Source of the DNA: Streptomyces sp. NBC_00691
Lineage (GTDB): Bacteria > Actinomycetota > Actinomycetes > Streptomycetales > Streptomycetaceae
Length of the DNA: 64,000 nucleotides
Assembly: GCF_036226665.1 (NCBI RefSeq)
Contig: NZ_CP109007.1
Location: forward strand, 806,001-870,000
Direction: 5' to 3'
Notes under the pieces: model-generated
What the model was told of the DNA's origin: nothing
What the model saw: only the letters and a program-made list of their open reading frames with translations
Database searches by the model: none
In this document: in pieces, positions 41,190-50,236 of the stretch
How the letters are laid out: the number at the start of each line of letters is the position of its first letter
Numbering within the stretch: the stretch's first letter is position 1
Made by a program: the position numbers and the translations under genes

Positions 41190-41994
41190 GGGTCCGCTCC
41201 TCCGTGTGGCGGGCGACGAACTCCAGTGAGGCCGGCAGGGCTCCGTCGACGAAGCGCCAGTCGTGGCCGCCGGGCCGCTCGTGGTAGGTGACCTCGTGGC
41301 CGCGTTCGCGCAGCGCGTCGCGGACCCGTCGGTTCATGGCCCGCATCCGGTCGTGGTCCTCGGTGCCGACGTCCAGGTACAGAGCGGGCGTCGGGGTGCC
41401 GCTGTCCTGCCCGATGAGGCGGTACGGGTCGTACCGCCGCCGGGTCTCGCTGCCGGGCGGGCCCCAGACCCGCTCGTGGCTCTCCACGGTCGGCATGGCG
41501 AAGGCGGGGTCCGAGCGGAAGGCGGCGTACGGGTCCCCGGTCCGCAGCGGCGCCTCGAAGGCCCCGGCGTGCGAGGCGACGGCCCCGAAGGTGTCGCCGT
41601 GCCGCAGCCCCAGGAAGAGCGCGGCGGCCCCGCCCATGGAGAAGCCGCCGACGGCGCGTCCCGAGCGGTGGGCGCGGGTGTGGAACCGCGCGTCGATCTC
41701 CGGGACCAGTTCGTGGACGAGGTGGTCCTCGTAGCGCAGTCCGGCGTGGTCGTTGACGAACCAGCGGCGTCCGCTCTGCGGCAGGACGACGATGGTCCGG
41801 CTGTCGCCGACCAGGTCGACGAGGCGGGTGTTGACCAGCCAGGTCTCCTTGCTGCCGCCGTAGCCGTGCAGGAGGTACAGGACGGGGTGGGGCGGTCCGT
41901 CCTCGCTGTAGTCGCCGGGCAGGACGACGTTGACACCCTTGTCGCGGCCGAGGAGCCGGCTGGGCCGGCGCAGGGTGAGCACGCGGGCGGTCAC
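41176..41994 (-). CDS. Alpha/beta-hydrolase, esterase-D/antigen-85-like fold
   Basis: 272 residues. The nucleophile elbow GGFSMGG and a C-terminal HDWRF His mark a Ser hydrolase of the esterase-D/S-formylglutathione hydrolase group, with the expected VLYLLHGYGG oxyanion region near residue 40. I see no signal peptide, so it is likely cytoplasmic. Its substrate is unknown; an acyl ester or thioester made by neighbouring genes is the simplest guess. The GTG start overlaps the adenylating-enzyme stop as GTGA, and its own stop overlaps the crotonase start, so it is embedded in the operon. Confidence 0.82.
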   Translation of the reverse strand: MTARVLTLRRPSRLLGRDKGVNVVLPGDYSEDGPPHPVLYLLHGYGGSKETWLVNTRLVDLVGDSRTIVVLPQSGRRWFVNDHAGLRYEDHLVHELVPEIDARFHTRAHRSGRAVGGFSMGGAAALFLGLRHGDTFGAVASHAGAFEAPLRTGDPYAAFRSDPAFAMPTVESHERVWGPPGSETRRRYDPYRLIGQDSGTPTPALYLDVGTEDHDRMRAMNRRVRDALRERGHEVTYHERPGGHDWRFVDGALPASLEFVARHTEERTHERI

Positions 41995-43583
41995 GCCGAC
42001 TCCCGGAGGGCGGGGGCGGCCAGCGCCCGGCGGTCGATCTTGCCGGTCGAGGTGCGGGGGAAGGAGCCGGCGAGGTGGAAGACGGCGGGGACCATGTAGC
42101 GCGGGAGGGTCGCGCCGCAGTGGGCGCGCAGCTCCGCGGCCTCGGGCGCCGCGCCGTCGGCGGGCACCACGTGGGCCCGGAGTTCCTGGTTGCCGTCGGC
42201 GTCCGGGACGGCGACGCAGACGGCCTCGTGGACGTCGGGCCGCCGCATCAGCACGGCCTCGATCTCCTCGGGTTCGACCCGGTGGCCCCGGATCTTGATC
42301 ATGTGGTCACGGCGGCCGAGGTAGAGGTAGCCGCCGCCCTCCAGGGACCGGACGAGGTCGCCCGTGCGGTGGGTCCTGGCCGCTCCCCCGGCCTCGGCAA
42401 GCGGGGTGCGGCCCCAGTAGCCGAGCATCACCGAGTCGCCGGTGACGCAGAGTTCGCCCTCGGCGCCGGGGACGTCGGGGACGGCGCGCCCGTCCGGGCC
42501 GAGCAGCCGGGTGTCGGCGTAGGGGCAGGGGCGGCCGATGGGCGGGGGCGCGGTGCGTTGGGGCGCGAGGTCGGCGTCGGTGACGCGGTGGTGGGTGCAG
42601 ACGTTGGTCTCGGTCGGGCCGTAGAGGTTGTGCAGGGACGCTTCCGGCAGCGCCGCGCGCAGCCGCCGCAGGTGCTTCAGGGCGAACGGCTCGCCCGCGA
42701 AGAGCACGGTCCGCAGCCGCGACGTCCCCAGCAGGGCGTGGTTCTTGGCGTCGAGCATCCGGATGAGGGCGCCGGGCACCGAGTACCAGACGGTGATGCC
42801 CTCCTCGGCGACCAGCCGGTTGAGGGCCGGGCCCAGGGCCCGCTGGTGCTCGGGCACGAGGACGAGGCAGGCGCCGGCGCTCGCGGCGGCGAAGACGTCG
42901 AAGACGGAGAGGTCGAAGTGGACGGGGGCGTGGGAGGACAGCCGGTCCTCCGCGGTCAGTCCGAACTCGGCCACGGTCCAGTCGACGAACGCCGTCGCGT
43001 TGCGGTGGGACAGCATGACGCCCTTGGGCGTGCCGGTGGATCCGGAGGTGTAGAGGATGTAGGCGAGGTCGTCGGGGCCGACGTCCGCGGGCGTGAACCC
43101 TTCGGGCACCGGCCGGTTCACGGCCCGGGCCCAGTTCGTCGTCCGGAGCGCATCCCTGTCCGCCCGCGCGGGCTCGTCGGCCGGTGCCGGCTCGTCGCCG
43201 ACGAGGACGGCGGTGCGCACCGTGGCGGGGAGCCCGTGCTCGTGGAGCAGGGCGAGCCGGGGCGCGTCGGTGACCAGGCAGCGGACGGCGCAGTCGCCCA
43301 GGATGTACGCCGCGCGGCCCACGGGCGTGGCCGGGTCGACCGGGACGTACGCGGCCCCGCACTTGAGGATGGCGTGGAGGGTCACGAGGGTCTCGGTCGA
43401 CTTGCCGAACCACAGGCCCACCCGGTCTCCGGGGCGGACTCCCTGCTCGCGCAGGGTCGCGGCGAGCGCGGTGGCGGCCCGGTCCAGGGCGGCGTAGTCG
43501 GTGGAGCGGCCCCGGTGGCGGACGGCCTCGGCGGTGGGCCGGGCGGCCGCGGCGCGGGTCAGCAGCTCATTCAGCGTGCGCAT
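41991..43583 (-). CDS. Stand-alone adenylating enzyme, L-prolyl-AMP ligase type (PltF/RedM-like)
   Basis: 530-residue adenylation enzyme that should activate an amino acid and load it on the free carrier protein at 46163. It has [20 protein letters not shown], the motif HRTGDLVR, and C-terminal STGKIDRR with the catalytic Lys. The hand-read specificity code is D-L-F-Y-L-A-L-V-C, one change from DLLYLALVC, the proline code of PltF/RedM-type enzymes as I remember it. The context HAPVHFDLSVFD is also typical of that clade. With the PltE-like dehydrogenase next to it, it probably starts a pyrrole-2-carboxyl unit. The ATG at 43583 overlaps the dehydrogenase gene by 17 bp. A different small amino acid cannot be excluded. 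Confidence 0.85.
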   Translation of the reverse strand: MRTLNELLTRAAAARPTAEAVRHRGRSTDYAALDRAATALAATLREQGVRPGDRVGLWFGKSTETLVTLHAILKCGAAYVPVDPATPVGRAAYILGDCAVRCLVTDAPRLALLHEHGLPATVRTAVLVGDEPAPADEPARADRDALRTTNWARAVNRPVPEGFTPADVGPDDLAYILYTSGSTGTPKGVMLSHRNATAFVDWTVAEFGLTAEDRLSSHAPVHFDLSVFDVFAAASAGACLVLVPEHQRALGPALNRLVAEEGITVWYSVPGALIRMLDAKNHALLGTSRLRTVLFAGEPFALKHLRRLRAALPEASLHNLYGPTETNVCTHHRVTDADLAPQRTAPPPIGRPCPYADTRLLGPDGRAVPDVPGAEGELCVTGDSVMLGYWGRTPLAEAGGAARTHRTGDLVRSLEGGGYLYLGRRDHMIKIRGHRVEPEEIEAVLMRRPDVHEAVCVAVPDADGNQELRAHVVPADGAAPEAAELRAHCGATLPRYMVPAVFHLAGSFPRTSTGKIDRRALAAPALRESA

Positions 43584-44766
43584 GGAGGGCTCCTGCGGGG
43601 CGGGGGGACGCGGCGCGGGCGCGGGTGGTCAGGCCGAGCTTCTCGGCGATGACCAGCCGCTGCATGTCGGAGGTGCCGGAGGAGATCCGGGTGCCGAGCG
43701 CGTCGCGCAGATTCCGTTCGACGTCGGTGTCGGTGGTGTAGCCGAGTCCGCCGTACACCTGCAGGGCGTCGAGGAAGGTCTCGACGGCGGACTCGCTGGT
43801 GCGGAGCTGGGCGGCCTCGGGGTAGTGCGAGGGGACGTCCCGCCCGAGGTCCCAGGCGGCCCGGTGGGTGAGCAGGCGGGCCTCGTCCAGCCGGATCCGC
43901 ATCTCGACGACGCGGTGGGAGACGGACTGGAACTTGCCGATGTTCCGGCCGAACTGCTCGCGGGTGCGCGCGTAATGCACGCACTCGTCGATCTGGCGCC
44001 CCATGGCGCCGAGCAGCGGGGCGAGGATCAGCGAGCGTTCCCAGGCCATGGTCGCGGAGAGGACGCGGGAGCCCTGCTTCTCCGCGCCGAGCCGGGCAGA
44101 GAGCGGGATCCGGCAGCCTTCGAGGGTGATCTCGCCCCAGGGGGCGGTGCGCAGGCCGGCCTTCTCGTAGCGGGTCTCGACGGTGAGCCCCGGCTGGTCG
44201 CGGTCGACGAGGAAGGCGGTGACCCCGGTGAACCCGAGGGCCGGGTTGACGGTGGCGTACACGAGGAAGACGTCGGCGAGGGGCGCGTTGGTGACGAAGC
44301 GCTTGGCGCCGTCGAGGACGTAGTGGTCGCCGTCGCGGCGGGCCGTGGCCGTCAGGGAGAGGGCGTCGGAGCCGGAGCCGGCCTCGGTGATGGCGTGTGC
44401 GCCGATCAGCCGGCCGTCGCAGAGCCCGGGGAGGTAGCGCGTCTTCTGCTCCTCGCTCCCGAAGAGCAGCAGCGGGATCTCCGCGGCCCAGATGTGCGCG
44501 CCGAGCGCGATCATGAGGCCGTTGTCCCGGCAGCCCTCGCCCAGGCCCTCCAGGGCGACGGCGCAGGTCAGCGGGTCCAGGCCGAGGCCGCCGTACGCGC
44601 GGGGCACGGGGAGGCCGAGGACTCCGGCGTCGGCGCAGCGCTGCCAGTCGCCGGGCTGGAGCGTCCCGGTGCGTTCCCGGGCGGGGAGGTCGGCGCCGAG
44701 GTCCCGGCCGAGCCGGCGGAACCGGTCGGCGAGGGCGGTCTGTTCCTCGGTGGGGCTGAGGTTCAC
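43567..44766 (-). CDS. Acyl-CoA-dehydrogenase-fold oxidase, prolyl-carrier dehydrogenase (PltE/RedW-like)
   Basis: 399-residue flavoenzyme. It resembles PltE/RedW, which oxidise carrier-bound proline to pyrrole-2-carboxyl: AITEAGSGSD, a FAD-site region FVTNAPLADVFLVYAT, MAWERSLIL, and near the C-terminus SSGTSDMQ where ordinary acyl-CoA dehydrogenases have the catalytic Glu (YEGT). That Glu-to-Ser pattern is, as I recall, shared by PltE. It lies directly upstream of the proline-type adenylating enzyme and in one operon with a carrier protein, which supports a pyrrole starter. The GTG start overlaps the TrpB2-like stop as GTGA. Confidence 0.82.
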   Translation of the reverse strand: MNLSPTEEQTALADRFRRLGRDLGADLPARERTGTLQPGDWQRCADAGVLGLPVPRAYGGLGLDPLTCAVALEGLGEGCRDNGLMIALGAHIWAAEIPLLLFGSEEQKTRYLPGLCDGRLIGAHAITEAGSGSDALSLTATARRDGDHYVLDGAKRFVTNAPLADVFLVYATVNPALGFTGVTAFLVDRDQPGLTVETRYEKAGLRTAPWGEITLEGCRIPLSARLGAEKQGSRVLSATMAWERSLILAPLLGAMGRQIDECVHYARTREQFGRNIGKFQSVSHRVVEMRIRLDEARLLTHRAAWDLGRDVPSHYPEAAQLRTSESAVETFLDALQVYGGLGYTTDTDVERNLRDALGTRISSGTSDMQRLVIAEKLGLTTRARAASPRPAGALHAHAE

Positions 44767-46166
44767 GGGTGGCCGCCGACCGCGTCGAGGGCGGGCAGCC
44801 CGGCCAGCGAGGCCGCGATGTGGCCGTCGGAGACCACGTGGTCCTCCAGGGTGCCCGCCAGGTACTGGTCGTACGCGGAGAGGTCGAGCAGCCCGTGGCC
44901 GCTGACGTTGAAGAGGATGACGCGCGGCCGGTTCTCCTCTCGGGCCCGTACGGCCTCGTCGACGGCGCACTTGACGGCGTGCGCGGACTCGGGGGCGGGG
45001 ATGAGGTTCTCCGTGCGGGCGAAGAACGCCCCGGCCTCGAACACCTCCTTCTGTCCGTAGGCCACGGCCTCCATGAGGCCGCGGTCGTAGAGGGCGCTCA
45101 CCAGCGGGGCGGCGCCGTGATAGCGCAGTCCGCCGGCGTGGACGCCGGGTGCGACGAAGGTGTGGCCGAGGGTGTACATCTTCGTCATGGGGGTGGTACC
45201 GGAGAAGTCGTTGTAGTCCCAGGCGTAGCGGCCCCGGGTCATCTTGGGGCACGCCTCGGGCTCCACGGCGACCAGCCGGGTCCCGGCGCCGGTGCGGAGC
45301 TTCTCGCGGTGGAAGGGGAAGGCGAGACCGGCGAAGTTGCTGCCGGCGCCCATGGCGCCGATGACGACGTCGGGGAACTCGCCGGCCATCTCCATCTGGA
45401 GCAGGGCCTCTTCGCCGATGACCGTCTGGTGCAGCAGGACGTGGTTCTCGCCGCTGCCGACGGAGAAGGCGCCGCGGGTGACGCTCCGGGCGTGTTCGAG
45501 GGCCTCGGCGTTGGCGATGGCGACGCTGCCGTCGCCGTCGGGCGAGGCGGCCAGCAGGGCGCGGCCCGCCTCGGTGGTGCCGCTCGGGCTCGGGATGACG
45601 CGGGCGCCGTTGAGTTCCATCAGGACCCTGCGGTAGGGCTTCTGCCGGTAGCTGCAGTTGACCATGAAGACGGTGCAGGCGAGGTCGAGGGCGTGGCAGG
45701 CCATGGACAGGGCGGTGCCCCACTGGCCGGCGCCGGTGCCGGTGGTGATCTCCTGGACGCCGGCCTTCTTGTAGTAGTGGGCCTGCGCGAGGGCGGAGTT
45801 GAGCTTGTGGCTGCCGGAGGCGTTGGCGCCCTCGTACTTGTAGTAGATGTGCGCGGGGGTGTCGAGCGCCTGCTCCAGGCGGTGGGCACGGATCAGCGGG
45901 GTGGGGCGCCAGCGCTGGTACTGCGCGCGCACCGGGTCGGGGATCTTCACGTGGCGCTCGGTGCCGACGCTGCCGCGGTACATGGACAGCGGGATGTTGG
46001 CGCCGGTGGAGCCGCGGTCGGCCGTCTGCGCGTCGGCGTCCGGTCCCGCGGCGGGCCGGGCCCGGCGGACGTCGGAGGCCGACACGTCGAGGTCGGCGAG
46101 GATGTTGTACCAGTGGGTCGGGACGTCGTCCTCGTCGAGCAGGTACTGGTTGCGCACGGCTTTCAT
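44763..46166 (-). CDS. TrpB2-like PLP enzyme (tryptophan synthase beta homologue)
   Basis: 467 residues, matching the longer TrpB2 group rather than TrpB1. It shows the N-terminal DDVPTHWYNI, PTPLIRAHRLE, the PLP lysine in SGSHKLNSA, TGAGQWGTALS, and the C-terminal PAPESAHAVK and FNVSGHG. Known enzymes join indole and serine (or phosphoserine) into tryptophan. No TrpA-like gene is present, so it would need free indole or another nucleophile, and it could make Trp or a substituted analogue for module 1 or 8. Why it sits between the carrier protein (ATGA overlap) and the proline-oxidase genes (GTGA overlap) is unclear; a different beta-substitution reaction is possible. Confidence 0.82.
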   Translation of the reverse strand: MKAVRNQYLLDEDDVPTHWYNILADLDVSASDVRRARPAAGPDADAQTADRGSTGANIPLSMYRGSVGTERHVKIPDPVRAQYQRWRPTPLIRAHRLEQALDTPAHIYYKYEGANASGSHKLNSALAQAHYYKKAGVQEITTGTGAGQWGTALSMACHALDLACTVFMVNCSYRQKPYRRVLMELNGARVIPSPSGTTEAGRALLAASPDGDGSVAIANAEALEHARSVTRGAFSVGSGENHVLLHQTVIGEEALLQMEMAGEFPDVVIGAMGAGSNFAGLAFPFHREKLRTGAGTRLVAVEPEACPKMTRGRYAWDYNDFSGTTPMTKMYTLGHTFVAPGVHAGGLRYHGAAPLVSALYDRGLMEAVAYGQKEVFEAGAFFARTENLIPAPESAHAVKCAVDEAVRAREENRPRVILFNVSGHGLLDLSAYDQYLAGTLEDHVVSDGHIAASLAGLPALDAVGGHP

Positions 46167-46447
46167 GCCGGGGTCTCCGTCCGCAGGCCGGCGACGTGCC
46201 GGCGGACGAGCGCGACCAGGTCGCCGACGGTCTCCAGGTCGGCCTCCATGACGTCCTCGTCCTCGATGTGGCCGCCGAACTCGTTCTCCACGGCGAGCAG
46301 GAGCTGGAGCAGGTTGAGCGAGTCGAGCTGGATCATCGGCGAGTAGAGCGACGCCTGGGGGCCGATGTCCTGGGGGTCGAGGCGGAGATCGAGGGCGTCG
46401 ACCATGAGTGCGCGGACCTTCGTGGCCACGTCGTCGTCGGGCAGCAT
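46163..46447 (-). CDS. Free-standing acyl/peptidyl carrier protein
   Basis: 94 residues, acidic, with the phosphopantetheine serine in QLDSLNLLQL near residue 42. It is the likely partner of the proline-type adenylating enzyme and PltE-like dehydrogenase in the same operon, and would deliver the finished starter to the first C domain of NRPS1. A clear AAGGAG ribosome site precedes the ATG at 46447. Its stop overlaps the next start as ATGA. The 165-bp gap upstream (46448-46612) may hold an internal promoter, but I saw no convincing element in it. Confidence 0.9.
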   Translation of the reverse strand: MLPDDDVATKVRALMVDALDLRLDPQDIGPQASLYSPMIQLDSLNLLQLLLAVENEFGGHIEDEDVMEADLETVGDLVALVRRHVAGLRTETPA

Positions 46448-46612
46448 GTCGAAAGGCTCCTTGGAACAGGAAATACATCAGGTCGGGGTGACTTCGCGCG
46501 GGCCGCGCCGGGACGACACCGGAGGGGGAATTCCGTGACGGCCTGAGACCGGGTGCGCGAGGAAGTCGGAGAAAGACGGGAAAGGCCGGCGCCGAGGGTC
46601 TCCGACGGGGAA

Positions 46613-47389
46613 TCAGCGGGGGTCGGCGAGAAGACGGGAGACGTCCGTGACGATCTCGCTCCCCAGCACGAGGGAGAAATGATCTCCGGGAAAGACCCGC
46701 AGGGAGAATTCCCCGGACGTCGCGTCCGACCAGGCGGCGGCGTGCGCGACGGGCACGCCCGGGTCGGCGTCCCCCACGTACGCCGTCACCGGCACGGTCA
46801 CCGGCCGCGCCGCGGTGGGCCGGTAGGTCTCGATCAGCGTCAGGTCGCCGCGGAACGACGGCAGCAGCAGGGCCAGCAGCTCCGGCTCGGCGACCACCGC
46901 CGGGTCCATGCCGCCGAGCGCGAGCAGCCCCTCGACCATGGCCTCGTCGTCCTGCAGGTGGAGTGCGCGGCCGCCCCGCGGACTGAGCGGCGCGCCGTGT
47001 CCGGAGACGAACAGGTGGCGCGGACGAGCCCGGTAGAGCGCCTCCAGACGCAGGGTGACCTCGTACGCGAGGGCCGCGCCCATGCTGTGGCCGAGCAGCG
47101 CGACCGGCCGGTCGAACAGCGGCAGGAGCTCGCGCGCCACACGGTCGGCGAGCGGCCCCATGGCGCTGACGCACTCCTCCCCGAAGCGGTCCTGCCGCCC
47201 CGGGTACTGGACCGCGACGAGTTCCACGTCGTCCGGCAGGGCGTCCGCCCAGCCGTAGAACGCGCCGGCGGTACCGCCCGCGTGGGGCAGGCACACCAGG
47301 CGGATCCTCGGCGCGGGCACCGGGCGGGGCCGGCGCAGCCAGCGCCCGTCCGGGCTCGCGGCATGCGGGGCACGTACCGGGCTGGTCAT
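46613..47389 (-). CDS. Type II (editing) thioesterase
   Basis: About 258 residues; alpha/beta hydrolase with LPHAGGTAGAF, nucleophile motif LLGHSMGAALAYE, an Asp in GDADPGVP and a His in GDHFSL. This set is diagnostic of stand-alone thioesterases that clear mis-primed or stalled carrier domains in NRPS and PKS systems. It should serve NRPS1/NRPS2 or the free carrier protein. It is the first gene of the minus operon and divergent from the aldehyde dehydrogenase. The ATG at 47389 is preferred; an in-frame GTG at 47392 adds one residue. Confidence 0.93.
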   Translation of the reverse strand: MTSPVRAPHAASPDGRWLRRPRPVPAPRIRLVCLPHAGGTAGAFYGWADALPDDVELVAVQYPGRQDRFGEECVSAMGPLADRVARELLPLFDRPVALLGHSMGAALAYEVTLRLEALYRARPRHLFVSGHGAPLSPRGGRALHLQDDEAMVEGLLALGGMDPAVVAEPELLALLLPSFRGDLTLIETYRPTAARPVTVPVTAYVGDADPGVPVAHAAAWSDATSGEFSLRVFPGDHFSLVLGSEIVTDVSRLLADPR

Positions 47390-47648
47390 CACTGGCGGCC
47401 TGCTTCCCTGGGCTTCTCGAACGGCCGGGAACTCACTCGTCCCGGCATTTCAAGTACCGCACCCTAACGCCATTTCACGGCTCGTCACCACCCGATTCGG
47501 GCGGCAGTTCGCCATACAGAATCTATCCAGTCCGCGGGTGTCCGGACTCCGTACATTGGTCCGCCGTCACGTCGTGAATTCCCTCCCCGCCGCCCGTCGC
47601 CGGAGGAATTCAGCTCATTCGATCCTGCCGAAAGAGACCCGTCACGCC
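47390..47648. promoter_or_regulatory. Divergent promoter region, thioesterase / aldehyde dehydrogenase
   Basis: 259 bases between divergent starts, with a less GC-rich core near 47500-47530 that is a candidate for promoter elements. It should drive both the starter-unit operon (minus) and the terpene/Dap operon (plus), which would tie their expression. No specific operator could be assigned. Confidence 0.45.
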
Positions 47649-49079
47649 ATGAATTCTCTCCCTCTGCACCAGGTCTACGTCGGCGGCCGGTGGACCGCCC
47701 CGCGCGCCACCGGCACGATCCCCGTGGAGAACCCGGCGACCCTGGGAATCGTCGGGGAGGTCCCCGACTGCGGCAGCGAGGACGTCTGGCACGCGGTGGA
47801 CGCCGCCCGCCGGGCCCTGCCCGGCTGGTCGGCGACCGGCGTCGAGGAGCGTGCGGCGGCCCTGACGGCGCTGCGCGAGGCCCTGGTGAAGCACCAGGAC
47901 GAGCTGGCGGAGACCGTCACACGGGAGATGGGGTCGCCCCTCACGTTCTCCCGGCGCGTCCAGGCGGGCCTGCCCGTGCGGGTGCTCGACGGCTTCCTGG
48001 CGGAGCTCGCCGCGGCCACCGCCGAGGAGCGGATCGGGCACTCCCTCGTGGTGCGCGAGCCGGTCGGCGTGGTCGGCGCCATCACCCCGTGGAACTACCC
48101 GCTGCACCAGGCGGTCGCCAAGATCGGCGCGGCCGTCGCAGCGGGCTGCACGCTCGTGCTCAAGCCGAGCGAACTCGCCCCGCTCTCCTCGTACCTCCTG
48201 GCGACGCTCATCGACGGGATCGGGCTGCCGCCGGGCGTCTTCAACCTCGTGCCCGGCAGGGGCGCGACGGCGGGCGCCGCGCTGACCGTCGACGACGGCG
48301 TCGACCTGGTGTCCTTCACCGGGTCGCTGGAGGCCGGCCGGAAGGTCGGCGCCGCGGCGGCCCGTACGGTCAAGAAGACCTGTCTGGAGCTGGGCGGCAA
48401 GTCCGCCACGGTGGTCCTGCCGGACGCCGACCTGGCCGCCGCCGTCGAGGACGGGGTCCGCAGCGCCCTGCACAACGCGGGGCAGACCTGCACCGCCCGC
48501 ACCCGGCTGCTGGTGCCGCGGGAGCGGCTGGACGAGGCGCTGGACATCGCCCGTTCGGTCGTCGCCGGCTACGTGCCGGGCGACCCCGAGGACCCGGCGA
48601 CCCTGCTGGGCCCCCTCGCCTCCGCCGGGCAGCGCGAGCGGGTCCTCGGCCATCTGGCGCAGGCCGTCCGCTCGGGTGCCCGTCAGGTCGCCGGCCAGGA
48701 CGCCGCGGCCGCACTGCCGGCGACCGGGCACTACGTGGCGCCGAGCGTCTGGACGGACGTCGGTCCTTCCTCGCCGCTGGCCCGCGAGGAGGTCTTCGGT
48801 CCCGTCCTCGCGGTCATGACGTTCGACGGCGACGACGGCGCGGTGTCGCTCGCGAACAACTCCGAGTACGGCCTCGCCGCCGCCGTGTGGTCCGGCGACC
48901 AGGACCGGGCGGTCGCCGTGGCCCGGCGGCTGCGGGTGGGCCAGGTCGACGTCAACGGCGCGAAGTTCAACGCCGCCGCTCCGTTCGGGGGCTACAAGCA
49001 GTCCGGCATCGGCCGGGAACTCGGCCGACACGGCATCCAGGAGTTCCAGGAGGTCAAGGCAGTCCAGCTGCCGTCCTGA
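47649..49079 (+). CDS. NAD(P)-dependent aldehyde dehydrogenase
   Basis: 476 residues, the usual length for the family. Motifs are ITPWNYPLHQ, FTGSLEAGRK, the catalytic Glu in LELGGKSA, the catalytic Cys in GQTCTA near 281, and EEVFGPVLAV. It oxidises an aldehyde to an acid. It heads the plus operon that continues with a terpene synthase and an MpaB-family oxygenase; a terpenoid aldehyde freed by oxidative cleavage is therefore a candidate substrate (inference). The ATG at 47649 was chosen because homology begins just after it; the frame is open further upstream but reads as non-coding. The gap to the next gene is 83 bp. Confidence 0.92.
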   Translation: MNSLPLHQVYVGGRWTAPRATGTIPVENPATLGIVGEVPDCGSEDVWHAVDAARRALPGWSATGVEERAAALTALREALVKHQDELAETVTREMGSPLTFSRRVQAGLPVRVLDGFLAELAAATAEERIGHSLVVREPVGVVGAITPWNYPLHQAVAKIGAAVAAGCTLVLKPSELAPLSSYLLATLIDGIGLPPGVFNLVPGRGATAGAALTVDDGVDLVSFTGSLEAGRKVGAAAARTVKKTCLELGGKSATVVLPDADLAAAVEDGVRSALHNAGQTCTARTRLLVPRERLDEALDIARSVVAGYVPGDPEDPATLLGPLASAGQRERVLGHLAQAVRSGARQVAGQDAAAALPATGHYVAPSVWTDVGPSSPLAREEVFGPVLAVMTFDGDDGAVSLANNSEYGLAAAVWSGDQDRAVAVARRLRVGQVDVNGAKFNAAAPFGGYKQSGIGRELGRHGIQEFQEVKAVQLPS

Positions 49080-49162
49080 TCGGGACCGGTGGACTCCGCC
49101 GCACCGAGCCCCCCTTCTTCCCCCACTTCCCTGCACCTCGACTCGAAACGACGGGTGACACC

Positions 49163-50182
49163 GTGTCCCTGCGCATGCCGCACCTCCAAGTGGAGTTCCC
49201 TCCGGAGCTCAGTCCGTTCGCCGACCGGGCGGAGGCGGGAACCCGGGCCTTCGTGGCCCGCTTCGGCCTCGCCCCCGACGAGGCCGCCCGCCGCCATCAC
49301 GAGCGCTCCCTGCTCGGCACCCTGATGGGCAGGGCCTACCCGCACTCCGGAGCGGAGGAGCTCCAGCTCGTGACCGACTGGATCAGCTGCATGCTGGTCC
49401 TGGACGACCAGTTCGACGAGACCTCCCTCGGCACGGAGCCGGAGCGGCTGCGCGAGGTCTGCGACGAGGTGCTCGGCTGGTTCACCGAGGACGGCTCCGT
49501 CGACGACGACGCCGGCCCGGCGGCGCACTCCCTCACCGAGGTGTTCCGCCCCGCCTACGCGGACCTGTGGCGCCGCACCGCCCCCCTCACCTCGCCGGCC
49601 TGGCGCCGCCGCCTCGCCGCCCACATCGGGGCCTTCTTCGACACCTGCGTGTGGGAGTCGGAGAACCGGCTCACGGGCCGCGTCCCCGGGCTGGACGAGT
49701 ACATCGCCCACCGCGGCCGCGCACTCATGCCGTACCTCGACCTCATCGAGGTCACCACGCACTTCGAGGTGCCGGAGGAGATCTACGAGCTCCCGGCCTT
49801 CGCCGAGATGAACGCGGCCCTGTCCGACGCGGACCTGTGGACCAACGACCTGTTCAGCTGCGAGAAGGAGGCGCTGCTCGGCGACCAGCACAACCTGGTC
49901 CTGGTCCACCGGCACGCGCACGGCACGGACCTGCAGACCGCCGCCGACGCCGTCGGGGAGATGGTCCAGGGCCGCTTCGACCGGTTCACCGCGCTCAGCT
50001 CCTCCTTCGCGGAGCACCTGACGCCCGCCCAGCGCGCCCTCTTCCCGGCGGACCGCCTGGAGCGCCACGTCGCGGGGCTGCGGAGCTGGCTCACCGGCCA
50101 GCTCCAGTGGCGCTTCGAGACCCTGCGGTTCGACCCCACGCGGCCCGAGGTCACCAGCACCGCGGGCTCCACCCCGCTGTAG
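49163..50182 (+). CDS. Class I terpene synthase
   Basis: 339-residue bacterial terpene cyclase. The Asp-rich metal motif reads DDQFDE from residue 81, and the second motif is NDLFSCEKE from residue 228 (N228, S232, E236), matching NDxxSxxxE; both are intact. The C-terminal Arg-Tyr pair common in the family appears as Arg-Phe (QWRFETLRF). It would ionise FPP or GGPP and release a hydrocarbon or alcohol; the product and prenyl length cannot be told. The prenyl synthase at 37002 can supply substrate. The GTG at 49163 is the best start; an ATG at 49175 is an alternative four codons later. Confidence 0.9.
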   Translation: MSLRMPHLQVEFPPELSPFADRAEAGTRAFVARFGLAPDEAARRHHERSLLGTLMGRAYPHSGAEELQLVTDWISCMLVLDDQFDETSLGTEPERLREVCDEVLGWFTEDGSVDDDAGPAAHSLTEVFRPAYADLWRRTAPLTSPAWRRRLAAHIGAFFDTCVWESENRLTGRVPGLDEYIAHRGRALMPYLDLIEVTTHFEVPEEIYELPAFAEMNAALSDADLWTNDLFSCEKEALLGDQHNLVLVHRHAHGTDLQTAADAVGEMVQGRFDRFTALSSSFAEHLTPAQRALFPADRLERHVAGLRSWLTGQLQWRFETLRFDPTRPEVTSTAGSTPL

Positions 50183-50236
50183 GCGCGCGTCCTCCACCGA
50201 CTTCCCCCACCGTGACCCACCGTGAACGGGGTACGC

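Noticed and set aside
41991..43583. Fatty acyl-AMP ligase (DptE-like) for a lipid starter
   Set aside because: The protein keeps the amino-acid Asp235 motif (FDLS), YGPTE and a proline-like code, which FAALs lack.
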